The position numbers were made by a program, and so were the translations under genes. The notes below the pieces were generated by a model that saw nothing but the letters and a program-made list of their open reading frames with translations, made no database searches and was not told the DNA's origin. 63,851 nt of DNA from Sphaerisporangium melleum (lineage in GTDB: Bacteria; Actinomycetota; Actinomycetes; Streptosporangiales; Streptosporangiaceae): positions 146,671-210,521 of the forward strand of contig NZ_BMNT01000009.1 in the NCBI RefSeq assembly GCF_014646695.1, written 5' to 3'. Position 1 is the stretch's first letter; each line of letters begins with the position of its first letter. Shown here in pieces: positions 40,530-49,634 of the stretch.

Positions 40530-41620
40530 CGCACCTCCTGGACGGAGGGGGCCGGGAGTGCGGAGGCGGGCGCGGGTGCGGAGTAGGGGTCGAGCGCGTC
40601 GTCGGGGTGGTACTCGATCCGCACCCGGGACCCGGCCCCCACCTCGTCCGCGGCCTCCAGCAGGACGTCCAGCGCGATGTGGTCCTCCAGGGCGAAGCCG
40701 GTGGAGTCGAAGACCGTCAGCCTGCCGCGCAGCCCGGCCGCCGCCTCGGGGGCGGCGCACAGCTCGCCGAGGCTCGGCCCGACCACCTCCTCCATGGCGG
40801 GGCGGCCGACGAGTTGCTGGCACTCCCCCTCCAGGAGCGCCTGCGCCGGGTGGTCGGGGGTCACGAAGGCTTTGAGCAGCAGGCTCAGCGGCAGCTCGGT
40901 CTTGCCGACCAGATCGGAGCCGACGGCGTTCACGTGCAGGTGCGGCTTGTGCGGGCCGTACGGCACCACGGGGTCGGCGCCGGCGGCGACCGAGGTGACG
41001 GTGCACATGACGTCGGCCCGGGCGAGGATCGCCTCGGGCGGGGTCACCTCGGTGGGCAGGCCGAGGAAGGCCGTCCGGTCGGCCAGGCCGGCGGCGTGCC
41101 GGGGGTTCACGTCCCACACGAGCACGCGTTCGAGGGGCAGCACCCGCGACAGGGCGTGCACCTGGGTGACCGCCTGTGCGCCGGCGCCGATGACGCCCAG
41201 GACGGCGCTGCCGGGGTCGGCCAGCAGGCGGGAGGCCACCGCGGAGGCGGCGCCGGTGCGCATCGCGGTGAGCAGCACGCCGTCGGCGATGGCCACCAGC
41301 CGCCCGGTGGTGCTGTCGTAGCGGGCCATGTTCCCCAGGATGGTGGGCAGGCCGTAGCGCTGGGGGTTCATCGGGCTGTAGGCGACGGTCTTGATCGTGA
41401 TGCTGTCGCCGGATACGTGGTGCGGCATCCATTCCAGGACGCCGGGGGTGGGGTAGTCGCGGACGAAGCCGTCGCGGGCCGGGGAGAGTTCCCCTTTGTC
41501 CCTGCCCAGTTCGGTGAGGCCCTCGGCGAGCCGCTCGATGACGCGGTCCATGAGGGTGGTGCGGCCTAGGGCGCGGACGATGCGGGCGACGTCGCCCTGG
41601 CTGATCAGTCGCGTGTCCAT
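40526..41620 (-). CDS. Ornithine/lysine cyclodeaminase-family NAD(P)-dependent enzyme
   Basis: The 364-residue protein belongs to the ornithine cyclodeaminase/mu-crystallin family. Features are EWMPHHxxGDSITIKTVAYSP (about 63-83), LLTAMRTGAASAVAS (116-130) and the dinucleotide-binding GAGAQAV (145-151). The pattern reminds me of lysine cyclodeaminases of the RapL/FkbL/PipA type that make L-pipecolate, but family members also include alanine dehydrogenases and imine reductases. It could therefore supply pipecolate or reductively aminate an arylglyoxylate. The ATG at 41620 is preferred, though its Shine-Dalgarno is weak and the frame stays open to 41704. It overlaps E1-alpha by four bases. Confidence 0.85.
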   Translation of the reverse strand: MDTRLISQGDVARIVRALGRTTLMDRVIERLAEGLTELGRDKGELSPARDGFVRDYPTPGVLEWMPHHVSGDSITIKTVAYSPMNPQRYGLPTILGNMARYDSTTGRLVAIADGVLLTAMRTGAASAVASRLLADPGSAVLGVIGAGAQAVTQVHALSRVLPLERVLVWDVNPRHAAGLADRTAFLGLPTEVTPPEAILARADVMCTVTSVAAGADPVVPYGPHKPHLHVNAVGSDLVGKTELPLSLLLKAFVTPDHPAQALLEGECQQLVGRPAMEEVVGPSLGELCAAPEAAAGLRGRLTVFDSTGFALEDHIALDVLLEAADEVGAGSRVRIEYHPDDALDPYSAPAPASALPAPSVQEVR

Positions 41621-41673
41621 GGTGTCTCGGTGATCCCCTCGGTCCGGAGTTGTTGTCGCACGGGGTGGCGCCG

Positions 41674-43038
41674 TCACGCGGACCGGCGTGCTCTGCCGAT
41701 CCACATCCGCTCGAGGTTGGCGATCAGCTCGGGGCTGTACAGCAGCCGTGACTGCTCCAGGGCGTAACCCGACATGTACTCACGGAACAGGTCGAGCGGC
41801 TCCTCGGCGAGGCGCAGCATCCGCCGGTTGGCGACGGCGGCCGGGCCGCGCAGCCGGGCGGCGGCCTGGTCCACGGCGGCGTCCATGCCGGCCGGGGTGA
41901 CCACCTCGTCGCACACCAGCGGTCCGTCGGGGCCAGCGGCCTCGATCCTGCGGTCGCCGAACATCGCCTGCCGCGAGTGGCGGGTGCCGAGGACGCGGTG
42001 CAGCCGGAGGTTGGCCGCGCCCGGGATGATGCCCTCGCGCATGGCGGGCAGGCTGAAGTAGGCGTCGTCGGTGGCCACGACCCAGTCGAGTACCAGGGTG
42101 ATCTGCATGCCGCCGCCGATGGCGAAGGTGTCCACGGCGCCGATCCACGGCTTCTCGTGGCCGTAGGGGGCGTCCGGCAGGTCGAGGCCTCGGACGATCT
42201 TGCCGAGGTAGCCGACCTCGCGGCGCAGCAGGAAGTCCAGGAACGAGATCTTGCCCTGGTACAGGTGGGTCAGGTTGATGCCGGCGTTGAAGACCCGACG
42301 GCCCGCGTACCGGGGGTGGGTCATGGCGCCGCCGCGCAGGACGCCGACCTGGACACCGTCGTCGAGCAGCGCCAGGTCGACGGCGGTCTCCAGGTCGCCC
42401 ACCACGGCGTCGTCCTCGGCGTTGAGGAAGCGCTCGTTGCGCACGGTGATGTGGCCGACGCCGTCGCGGCGCTCCAGCGTGACCGTGGCGAGCTCGGCCT
42501 TGCCGCTGCCGGCGAACTCGGCGGCGAGTTCGGTGGCGGCGCGGGTGGGGCGCAGCATGGCGCGCAGCAGGTGGCGGCCGGCTTCGGGGGCGCCGAACAT
42601 CGCCCAGAACAGGATGCCCTGGTCCAGTTCCCAACCGTGTTTGCCGGCCTGGTCCCGCGCGCGGTCGGCGGCGATCTGCTCGCGGGTGGGCGCCAGGCCG
42701 GGGTACCGCTCGGCGGCGGCGTAGGCCAGCTCGTCCAGCCGCAGGTGCCTGCGCCGGCCGTCGGTGAGCTCGTCGTAGACGCTCTGGGCGTGCGCGGCCA
42801 GGAAGCGGGTGCGGACCGCGCGGCAGGACCGCTGGACGGCCGCCCGGTCGGAGTCGCCCATGGCGGCCGGCAGGGCGTGCGCCGCGGCCAGGTGGGCGGC
42901 GGCGCGCGTCCAGTCGAGTCGCGGGTCGCCGGTCATCTCGGGCGCGGCGTCGGGCAGCCGGTCGAGCGGGCCGGGACGGTACGCCGGGGTGGCGTGCTTC
43001 GGCTGGGGCGGGCGCCGATCGGTGTCGGGGTGCGCCAA
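41674..43038 (-). CDS. DpgC-like cofactor-independent acyl-CoA dioxygenase (crotonase fold)
   Basis: DpgC converts 3,5-dihydroxyphenylacetyl-CoA and O2 to 3,5-dihydroxyphenylglyoxylate without metal or cofactor. This 454-residue protein shows its hallmarks: a long helical N-terminal domain (to about 180), then a crotonase domain with RVFNAGINLTHLYQG (249-262), DFLLRREVGYLGKIVRG (268-284), KPWIGAVDTFAIGGGMQ (296-312) and DAYFSLPAMREGIIPGAANL (325-344). A TTG start at 43038 has AGGA upstream. The partners DpgA, DpgB and DpgD are absent. The acyl-CoA is therefore probably made by the neighbouring E1/E2 complex, and the product would be an arylglyoxylate, the direct precursor of an arylglycine. 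The exact substrate is an inference. Confidence 0.88.
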   Translation of the reverse strand: MAHPDTDRRPPQPKHATPAYRPGPLDRLPDAAPEMTGDPRLDWTRAAAHLAAAHALPAAMGDSDRAAVQRSCRAVRTRFLAAHAQSVYDELTDGRRRHLRLDELAYAAAERYPGLAPTREQIAADRARDQAGKHGWELDQGILFWAMFGAPEAGRHLLRAMLRPTRAATELAAEFAGSGKAELATVTLERRDGVGHITVRNERFLNAEDDAVVGDLETAVDLALLDDGVQVGVLRGGAMTHPRYAGRRVFNAGINLTHLYQGKISFLDFLLRREVGYLGKIVRGLDLPDAPYGHEKPWIGAVDTFAIGGGMQITLVLDWVVATDDAYFSLPAMREGIIPGAANLRLHRVLGTRHSRQAMFGDRRIEAAGPDGPLVCDEVVTPAGMDAAVDQAAARLRGPAAVANRRMLRLAEEPLDLFREYMSGYALEQSRLLYSPELIANLERMWIGRARRSA

Positions 43039-43065
43039 CGTTCCTGTCCTTTCTCTCGCGCCCGG

Positions 43066-44268
43066 TCAGGCGCGGCGAACCGAGAGGGACGTACCTTTGA
43101 TCCCGAGCACGCCGGGTGTGGTGTGGAACACGGGGTCGACGCACGAGATCTCGCCGTACCGGGTGAACAGCAGGTCCAGCGCGACCTTCGCCTCGATCCG
43201 GCCGAGCAGCGCGCCCAGGCAGTAGTGCACTCCGTGCCCCCAGCTCAGGTGGGGGTTGGGCGTCCGGTCCACGTGGAAGGCGTCGGGGTCGGCGAACTGC
43301 GCGGGGTCGCGGTTGGCGGACATGATCCAGGTGACCACGGCGTTGCCGGGGGCGATCGGCGTGTCCTGGAGCGTGGCGCCCGGTTTGACCAGGCGGTGGG
43401 CCAGCATCACCGGCGGCCGGTAGCGGAGCACCTCCTCCACCGCCCGCGGGATGAGCGAGCGGTCCGCCCGCATGGCCGCCTCGGCCCGCGGCTCCTCCTG
43501 GAAGGTGTAGAGGGCCGTGCCGAGGGTCACCGTGGAGCTGATCTGGCCGCCCATGAGGATCGCCGAGGCCATGCCGTACGCCTCGGTGTCGCTCAGCCGG
43601 TCGCCGTCCACCTCGGCGGCGAGCAGCCGGCTGATCAGGTCGTCGCGCGGCTGCTTCCTGCGCTGGGTGACCTGGTCGAGCATGTACTCCTGCAGCGCGC
43701 GCAGGTTCTCGACGACCACGTCGGCCACCTGCACGTCCGACAGGTCGCCGATGGGGTTGTCGAAGGAGTTGAACGCGTCCTCCATCCACTTGCGGAACAT
43801 CGGCTGGTCCTCGTAGGGGACGCCGAGCAGTTCGGCGACGACCAGCGCGGGCAGCGGGTTGGACAGGGTGTCGACCAGGTCGAACTCGTCCTGGTCGGCG
43901 ACCGCGTCGAGCAGCCGTTCGGCGATCTGGCGCACCCGCGGCTCCAGCGCGGCGACCTCTTTCTGGGGGAACGCCTGGTTGACCAGGGTGCGCAGCCGGC
44001 GGTGCGCGGGCGGGTCCACCGTCCCCAGGTTGACGTACTCCGGCATGTCGTCCTGCGGGGGCGCGATCGAGCTCCAGTCGGAGGAGAAGTGGGCGTGGTC
44101 GTACATCACGGCCTTCGACTCGGCGTATCCGAAGACGTGGTGGGCGCCGGTGCGCTCGTCCACCCAGACGGGGGCGCGGTCCCGCATGCCTTTCAACCAG
44201 GACGCCAGCTTGGCCCCGCCGTCCTCGGCACTCGGTATCTCGGCGCTGTCGAAGGTCAGGAACTGCAT
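43066..44268 (-). CDS. Cytochrome P450 (first of four), non-canonical I-helix
   Basis: The 400-residue P450 has ExxR at Glu279-Arg282 and the heme loop WGHGVHYCLG with Cys350. The I-helix, where most P450s have (A/G)Gx(D/E)T, reads GGQISS (240-245), so the acid is Ile243 and the Thr is Ser244. It starts MQFLTFDSAEIPS after GGGAG. Its place next to the DpgC homologue and NRPS genes suggests oxidation of a peptide or a carrier-bound amino acid. Confidence 0.92.
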   Translation of the reverse strand: MQFLTFDSAEIPSAEDGGAKLASWLKGMRDRAPVWVDERTGAHHVFGYAESKAVMYDHAHFSSDWSSIAPPQDDMPEYVNLGTVDPPAHRRLRTLVNQAFPQKEVAALEPRVRQIAERLLDAVADQDEFDLVDTLSNPLPALVVAELLGVPYEDQPMFRKWMEDAFNSFDNPIGDLSDVQVADVVVENLRALQEYMLDQVTQRRKQPRDDLISRLLAAEVDGDRLSDTEAYGMASAILMGGQISSTVTLGTALYTFQEEPRAEAAMRADRSLIPRAVEEVLRYRPPVMLAHRLVKPGATLQDTPIAPGNAVVTWIMSANRDPAQFADPDAFHVDRTPNPHLSWGHGVHYCLGALLGRIEAKVALDLLFTRYGEISCVDPVFHTTPGVLGIKGTSLSVRRA

Positions 44269-44314
44269 GGGTGTGCTCCCATCGTGGGGTGGTACGTGCG
44301 AGGGTCCGCGCCGG

Positions 44315-45583
44315 TCAGTGCCGCGCGGCGGCCCCCACCCGGGCGCCGCGCCGCAGGCGGGGCCGGACGGGCAGCCTGGTCAGGCCGTTGATGAAGTTGG
44401 AGGCCAGGTGCTGTACCTCGCCCGCGGGCTCGAACTCCTCGAAGTCGGCGGCCAGTTCCTCGACCATGACGTTCAGCACGGCGCGGGCGGCGGGGCCGCC
44501 GATGCAGTAGTGCGGGCCGATGGAGAACGCCAGGTGCGGGTTGGGCTTGCGGTCGGGCCGGAACTCGTAGGGGTCGGTGAAGACGTCCTCGTCGCGGTTG
44601 GCCGAGGCCAGCCAGGCGCAGACGATCTCGCCTTCGCCGATGCGCACGCCGTCGATCTCCACCTCCTGGGTGGTCTTGCGCATGAGGTGGTTGGTGGGCG
44701 TGGCCCAGCGCAGCGCCTCCTCCACGCAGGAGGGCGCCAGGGAGGGGTCGTCGCGCACCATCCGCCAGGCGTCGGGCCGCTCTGCCATGGCCAGGAGCAG
44801 GTGGGAGGCGACGTAGGGCGTGGTGGTGTTGGCGCCCATGACCATGGAGTAGCAGTTGAGCAGCACCTCGCGGTCCTCCAGGCCGCGCCCGCCGAAGTCC
44901 AGGCCGACCAGGACGCTGATCAGGTCGTCCCTGGGGTTGCGGCGCCGGTCGGCGATCACCTCGGAGAACATGGCGAACAGCTGGTAGTGGGCCTTGCGCA
45001 GGGTGCGCTCGGTCGTCCCGGCCGTGTAGACCGGGTCCTCGGGGGCGACGCCGGACATGGTCCAGGCGGGGATGTCCGGCCACGCCGACTCGGGGATGCC
45101 GAGGATCTCGCCGACGGCCAGCATCGGCAGGTGGAGCATGATGTCGGCGATGTCGACGACGCCGCCGTCGTAGCAGGGCGCCAGCATCCGGCGGATGCGG
45201 GCCCTGATGTCCTCCTCCCGGCGCCGCACGACGAGGGTGGACATGGTGCGGATGGACGGCCCGCGCAGCCAGCCGTGGCCGGGCGGGTCCATCAGCGGCA
45301 TGGTCTGCCCGCCGGCGCTGTCCCCGCCGTCGGCCACGTCCAGTACGTTGCCGTGCTCGGAGGAGAACCGGTCGACGTCCTTGATCATCGCTTTCACCGC
45401 GTCGTAGCGGGTCACCGACCAGAACGCGGGCTGGCCGGGGCGCTCCTGACGCCAGACCGGGGCCTGCGCGCGCAGGGTGGCCCAGTCGAGGTGCTGGGGG
45501 TGGGTGCGGTAGCGGTGCGGGTCGAACAGGTCTATCGAGTCCAGGGCTACGCGCTGGTCGCCCTGCGGGCCCGTCATCAACAT
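44315..45583 (-). CDS. Cytochrome P450 (second), paralogue of the next upstream P450
   Basis: The 422 residues contain DPPGHGWLRGP, ExxR (Glu289-Arg292), and the heme loop FSIGPHYCIG with Cys360. The I-helix reads MGANTTTP (249-256), with Asn252 in place of the acid and Thr253 kept. It is clearly similar along its length to the neighbouring P450 (45623-46864): shared DSAGGQT, MDPP, GxEDPxY, LNCYSxxxGANxTTP and NxINGxTxLP. GAGGAG lies well before the ATG. P450s of this kind near A-PCP proteins often hydroxylate carrier-bound amino acids. Confidence 0.92.
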   Translation of the reverse strand: MLMTGPQGDQRVALDSIDLFDPHRYRTHPQHLDWATLRAQAPVWRQERPGQPAFWSVTRYDAVKAMIKDVDRFSSEHGNVLDVADGGDSAGGQTMPLMDPPGHGWLRGPSIRTMSTLVVRRREEDIRARIRRMLAPCYDGGVVDIADIMLHLPMLAVGEILGIPESAWPDIPAWTMSGVAPEDPVYTAGTTERTLRKAHYQLFAMFSEVIADRRRNPRDDLISVLVGLDFGGRGLEDREVLLNCYSMVMGANTTTPYVASHLLLAMAERPDAWRMVRDDPSLAPSCVEEALRWATPTNHLMRKTTQEVEIDGVRIGEGEIVCAWLASANRDEDVFTDPYEFRPDRKPNPHLAFSIGPHYCIGGPAARAVLNVMVEELAADFEEFEPAGEVQHLASNFINGLTRLPVRPRLRRGARVGAAARH

Positions 45584-45622
45584 GGTCGCTCTCCTCGGTT
45601 CGCTTCCGGGGCGGTCCGCCGG

Positions 45623-46864
45623 TCAGGCGTCTGGGGTGAAGCGCATGGGCAGGCTGGTGATCCCGTTGATCCAGTTGGAGTACAGGTGGCGGACCTCCCC
45701 CGCGACCTCGAAGCGGACGCGGCGCCGGGCGAGCTCCTCGAAGATGACCGACAGCGCGTAGCGCGAGGCCGGGGCGCCGATGCAGTAGTGCGCTCCGGCG
45801 CCGAAGCCCAGGTGGGGGTTGGGGGCGCGCCGCAGGTCGAAGGCGTAGGGGTCGTCGAACACCTGCTCGTCGCGGTTGGCCGAGGCCACCCACGCGCACA
45901 CCCAGTCGCCCGCCGCCATCCGGACGCCGCCGAGTTCGGTGTCGGCGGTGACGCGGCGGATGAGGTGGTGGGTCGGGGAGGTCCAGCGCGCCCCCTCCTC
46001 CACGAGGGCGGGGATCAGCGCGGGGTCCGCCATGACGGCCCGCCAGATCTCCGGCCGTTCGGCCAGGGCGAGCAGGGTGTGGCAGGCGACGTGCGGGGTG
46101 GTGGAGTTGGCGCCGAGGGCGACGCTGTAGCAGTTGAGCATGACCCGCCGGTCGTCGATGGGCCGCCCGCCGATCTCCAGGCCGAGGAGCGCGGTGACCA
46201 CGTCCTCGCCGGGGTCGCGCCGCCGGGTCTCGATCGTCTCGGCGAAGACGGCGAACAGCCGGTGGTGGACGCGCCGCAGGGTGTCGCCGACGTCGCGGCC
46301 GACGGCGTACTCGGGGTCCTCCGGGGCGATGCTGGCGGTGGTGTTGAAGGCGACGGTCTCCCAGTGCTGCTCGGGGATGCCGAGCAGGTCACCGGCCGCG
46401 ACCATCGGCAGCAGCCGCATCAGGCGTGCGATGTCGTGCTCGCCCCCGGCCAGCAGCGGGTCGATCAGGCGCAGCACCTTCGCCCGGACGGCGTCGGCGC
46501 GGCGCCGCACCACCGACTGCCGCATGGTGCGCATGAGCGGGCGGCGGATCGCGCTGTGGTCGGGCGGGTCCATGAGCGTGATGGTCTGCCCGCCGGCCGA
46601 GTCGCCCACGCCGACCGAGGCCAGGATGGTGCCGTCCTCGGAGCTGTACGTCGCCGTGTCCTTGACGATCTTGTCGCAGTCGGCGTACGTGGCGAAGGAC
46701 CAGTACGGGGTGCCGTCGGGCATGTGGTCGCGGCCGACCGGGCGGTGCCGCCGCAGGGACAGCCACACGTCGTGCCGGCAGCCGGCCACGTAGGTCGCCG
46801 GGTCGTGGAGCCGTAGCCCGTCGAGGGAGTCGAGGGGTTTGGGCTCGCCGAAGTCGATGCGCAT
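45623..46864 (-). CDS. Cytochrome P450 (third)
   Basis: The 413 residues carry ExxR as EGAR (290-293), the heme loop FGAGAHYCIG (Cys361) and an I-helix LGANSTTP with Asn253-Ser254. It pairs with the next P450 as a tandem duplicate. It starts 25 bases after the A-PCP gene, with GAGGAG upstream of the ATG, so it is the first oxidase gene after the carrier-protein gene. On-carrier beta-hydroxylation or further oxidation is the likely role, by analogy with NovH/NovI and NikP1/NikQ pairs. Confidence 0.92.
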   Translation of the reverse strand: MRIDFGEPKPLDSLDGLRLHDPATYVAGCRHDVWLSLRRHRPVGRDHMPDGTPYWSFATYADCDKIVKDTATYSSEDGTILASVGVGDSAGGQTITLMDPPDHSAIRRPLMRTMRQSVVRRRADAVRAKVLRLIDPLLAGGEHDIARLMRLLPMVAAGDLLGIPEQHWETVAFNTTASIAPEDPEYAVGRDVGDTLRRVHHRLFAVFAETIETRRRDPGEDVVTALLGLEIGGRPIDDRRVMLNCYSVALGANSTTPHVACHTLLALAERPEIWRAVMADPALIPALVEEGARWTSPTHHLIRRVTADTELGGVRMAAGDWVCAWVASANRDEQVFDDPYAFDLRRAPNPHLGFGAGAHYCIGAPASRYALSVIFEELARRRVRFEVAGEVRHLYSNWINGITSLPMRFTPDA

Positions 46865-46889
46865 CGTGCCTCTCCTCGCGTTGCGGCCG

Positions 46890-48764
46890 TCACCTCGTGG
46901 TCGTGGCGCTTCCCGTCACGGCGCCCGCGGGCCAGGCGGGTTCCTCCGGGCCGCCCTCCGCCCGGCCGGCGGCCTCGACGGCGGCGGACAGCTCGGCGAT
47001 GGTCTGGTAGTCGAACAGGTCGTCGGCGAGGACCTTGACGTTCTGGTCCTGCAGGCGCTTGAGCAGCATCACGCTGCGCAGCGAGTCGCCGCCGAGCTGG
47101 AAGAAGTTGTCGTCCACGCCGATGGTGTCCAGCCCGAGCACCTCGGTCCACACGGTGGCCATCGTGCGCTCCAGCGGTGTGCGCGGCTCGGCGTACTCCT
47201 CCTCCAGGCCGAGGTCGGCCCGCCGCTTCCACGGGTAGGGCAGCGCGCGGCGGTCGGTCTTGCCGTTGGGGTCGCGCGGCATGTCGGCCAGGATGATCAT
47301 GCCGAGCGGCTGCATGTACGCGGGCAGGCGCTCGCCGAGGTAGCGGTACAGGTCGCCGGTGGTGACCTTGGCGCCTTCGGCGGGCACCACGAACGCGGCC
47401 AGCCGCTTGAGGTCGGGGCCGTCGTCGAACACCTCGGCCGCGCCGGAGGAGACCAGCGGGTGGGAGTTGAGCACGGCCTCGATCTCGCCCAGCTCGACCC
47501 GGTAGCCGCGGATCTTGACCTGCCGGTCCACCCGGCCGTGGAAGTCGAACTCGCCGCCGGGCAGCTCGCGGGCCAGGTCACCGGTGCGGTACATGCGCGC
47601 GCCGCCGGCGGCGAACGGGTCGGCGAGGAACCGTTCCGCGGTGATCCCCGGACGGTCGAGGTAGCCGCGGGCGACGCCGTACCCGGAGACGTACAGCTCG
47701 CCCACCGTCCCCGGCGGCACCGGCCGCAGCCGCTCGTCGAGCACCCGCAGCGTCATGCCGTGCAGCGGGGCGCCGATCGGCACCCGCTCCGGCTCGGGCG
47801 CTGCCGGGTCGACCGGGTGCAGCGAGGCGAAGACGGTCGTCTCGGTGGGGCCGTAGGCGGCGTAGGTGCGGCGGCGGGTGACGGCGGCGCTCGCCCGCAC
47901 GGCCTGCGGCGACAGCACGTCCCCGCCGGTGATCAGCGTGCCGACGTGGGACAGGGCCTGCGGGTCCTGGTCGACCAGCACCTGGAACAGGCCGGAGGTG
48001 AGGAACATCCAGTCCGGCTCGACCTCGCGCAGTTGCTCGCCCAGGCCCGCGGCCGACTGCTGGGGGTTGTCCAGCAGCGCCACCCGGCCGCCGCGGCACA
48101 GCGCCGACCAGATCTCGAAGACCGACGCGTCGAAGGAGAACGGGGCGAGCTGGGCCACGACCTCGCCGGGGCGCACGTCCAGCCGGGGGTCGCCGATCAG
48201 CCGTACGACGTCGGCGTGCTGCACCATCACGCCTTTGGGCACGCCGGTGGAGCCGGAGGTGTAGACGATGTAGGCGAGGTTCCCCGGGCCGGCCCCAGGT
48301 CCGCTCTCGCCGGCAGGCTCCCCGGCGAGCGCCTCCTCGTAGGTGAGGACGTCGGGCGCCGCGCCGCCGTCCCGCTCCCCCGGCGTCCCGGCGGCCAGGT
48401 CGCCGGCCCGCTCGGCGTCGGTCAGCACGGTGGCCGCGGCCGAGTCGCGCAGCAGGAAGTCACGGCGCTCGGCCGGGTAGGCGACGTCCACCGGCACGTA
48501 CGCCCCGCCGGCCTTGAGCACGCCGAGCATCGCCACGACCAGCCTCGGAGACCGCGCCATCACGATGCCGACCCGGTCGTCGGGCCCGACGCCGCGGGCG
48601 CGCAGGCTCCCGGCGAGACGGTCCGACAGCTCGTCCAGCTCGGCGTAGGTGAGCGTCTCCCCGCCGGAGGAGACGGCCGGCGCGGCGGGGGCAGAACGCG
48701 CCCACCACCGCACGAGGTCGTGCACGCGGGCGTCCTCGGTCACTGGCATCTCTCGTCCGTCCAT
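46890..48764 (-). CDS. Free-standing NRPS adenylation-carrier didomain protein (A-PCP)
   Basis: This protein activates one amino acid and holds it on its own carrier. Motifs in order: [30 protein letters not shown] (A3), AAYGPTE (A5), [16 protein letters not shown] (A7), [13 protein letters not shown] (A8), [10 protein letters not shown] (A10), then the PCP motif LGGDSLRS. The by-eye ten-letter code in PheA numbering reads D-A-F-F-I-G-A-V-F, which does not match a code I know with certainty; it is hydrophobic and nearest to aliphatic types. No condensation domain is present. The start is uncertain between ATG 48764 and ATG 48749; the frame is open to 48830. The following tandem P450s suggest oxidation of the loaded amino acid. 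Confidence 0.92.
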   Translation of the reverse strand: MDGREMPVTEDARVHDLVRWWARSAPAAPAVSSGGETLTYAELDELSDRLAGSLRARGVGPDDRVGIVMARSPRLVVAMLGVLKAGGAYVPVDVAYPAERRDFLLRDSAAATVLTDAERAGDLAAGTPGERDGGAAPDVLTYEEALAGEPAGESGPGAGPGNLAYIVYTSGSTGVPKGVMVQHADVVRLIGDPRLDVRPGEVVAQLAPFSFDASVFEIWSALCRGGRVALLDNPQQSAAGLGEQLREVEPDWMFLTSGLFQVLVDQDPQALSHVGTLITGGDVLSPQAVRASAAVTRRRTYAAYGPTETTVFASLHPVDPAAPEPERVPIGAPLHGMTLRVLDERLRPVPPGTVGELYVSGYGVARGYLDRPGITAERFLADPFAAGGARMYRTGDLARELPGGEFDFHGRVDRQVKIRGYRVELGEIEAVLNSHPLVSSGAAEVFDDGPDLKRLAAFVVPAEGAKVTTGDLYRYLGERLPAYMQPLGMIILADMPRDPNGKTDRRALPYPWKRRADLGLEEEYAEPRTPLERTMATVWTEVLGLDTIGVDDNFFQLGGDSLRSVMLLKRLQDQNVKVLADDLFDYQTIAELSAAVEAAGRAEGGPEEPAWPAGAVTGSATTTR

Positions 48765-48820
48765 TCCACACCCATCCACTCGGTCTCGAAGGTCGTGCGC
48801 ACCGCGTCGCGGCGCCGGGA

Positions 48821-49573
48821 TCACCGGCACCTCTCGATGCCGCGCAGGACCGGCGCCAGCGTCTCGTCAAGCAGGTTGTGCAGGAAGAAGTGGTCGCCGG
48901 GCAGGACCACGAACTCGAAGGGGCCGCTGGTCTCCTCGCCCCAGGGCCGCATCTTCTCCGGCGGCGCGATCACGTCCTTCTCGCCCGCGATGGCGAGCAG
49001 GGGGACGCCGGGCAGCGGCCGGGGGTAGCTGAGCAGGGCGGTCTCCGACAGCTCCAGGTCGCAGCGGATCACCGGCAGCATCAGCTCCAGCAGCGCCGGG
49101 GAGTCCAGCACCTCGGGCGGGATGCCGCCGAGGTCGATCAGGTGCTCGATCAGCTCGTCCTGCGGCAGGTGGTGGGCGTGCTTCCACTCGGTGACGCTCG
49201 GCGCGGGGGTGCCCGACACCACCAGCAGCTCCGGCAGGGGAAGCCCCCTGGCCTCCAGCTCGTGGGTCAGCGCGAACGACACCCGGGCGCCCATGCTGTG
49301 CCCGAACAGCAGGTACGGCGGGCACAGCACGGGGGTCAGCTCGTCGGCCAGCGCCTGGACCAGCGGCCGCATGGTGCGGTACGGCGGCTCGCGGAAGCGG
49401 TTCTCCCGGCCGGGGAGCTGGACCAGCCGCAGGTCCACCCAGTCGGGGATCCGGCCGACCCATGGCTGGAAGGCCGAGGCCCCGCCTCCGGCGTAGTGGA
49501 GGCAGACCAGTTGCACCTCCGGCGCCGCGCTCCGCGGCGGGCGGCGTAGCCACTTGTTCACCGTGACGCCCAC
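48821..49573 (-). CDS. Type II thioesterase
   Basis: This 250-residue alpha/beta hydrolase has GHSMG (Ser93), Asp200 and GDHFF (His228), the TEII triad. TEIIs clear mis-primed carrier domains in NRPS systems, and in phenylglycine biosynthesis a TEII-like enzyme hydrolyses an aryl-CoA ester, so a pathway role cannot be excluded. The GTG at 49573 follows GAGGGG by seven bases. Confidence 0.93.
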   Translation of the reverse strand: MGVTVNKWLRRPPRSAAPEVQLVCLHYAGGGASAFQPWVGRIPDWVDLRLVQLPGRENRFREPPYRTMRPLVQALADELTPVLCPPYLLFGHSMGARVSFALTHELEARGLPLPELLVVSGTPAPSVTEWKHAHHLPQDELIEHLIDLGGIPPEVLDSPALLELMLPVIRCDLELSETALLSYPRPLPGVPLLAIAGEKDVIAPPEKMRPWGEETSGPFEFVVLPGDHFFLHNLLDETLAPVLRGIERCR

Positions 49574-49634
49574 CTGCTCACCCCTCTCCGGTTCCCGTCT
49601 CGTCTCGCGGCCCCGTCTCCTCCGGTCACAGCGC

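Noticed and set aside
41674-43038. A complete dihydroxyphenylglycine pathway
   Set aside because: Only a DpgC homologue is present. No type III polyketide synthase (DpgA), DpgB, DpgD or HpgT-like aminotransferase is in the window.
41977-44391. An 804-codon plus-strand frame opposite the DpgC-like and P450 genes
   Set aside because: Its translation is Val/Gly/Arg-rich with no domain motif, while the minus strand encodes recognisable enzymes.
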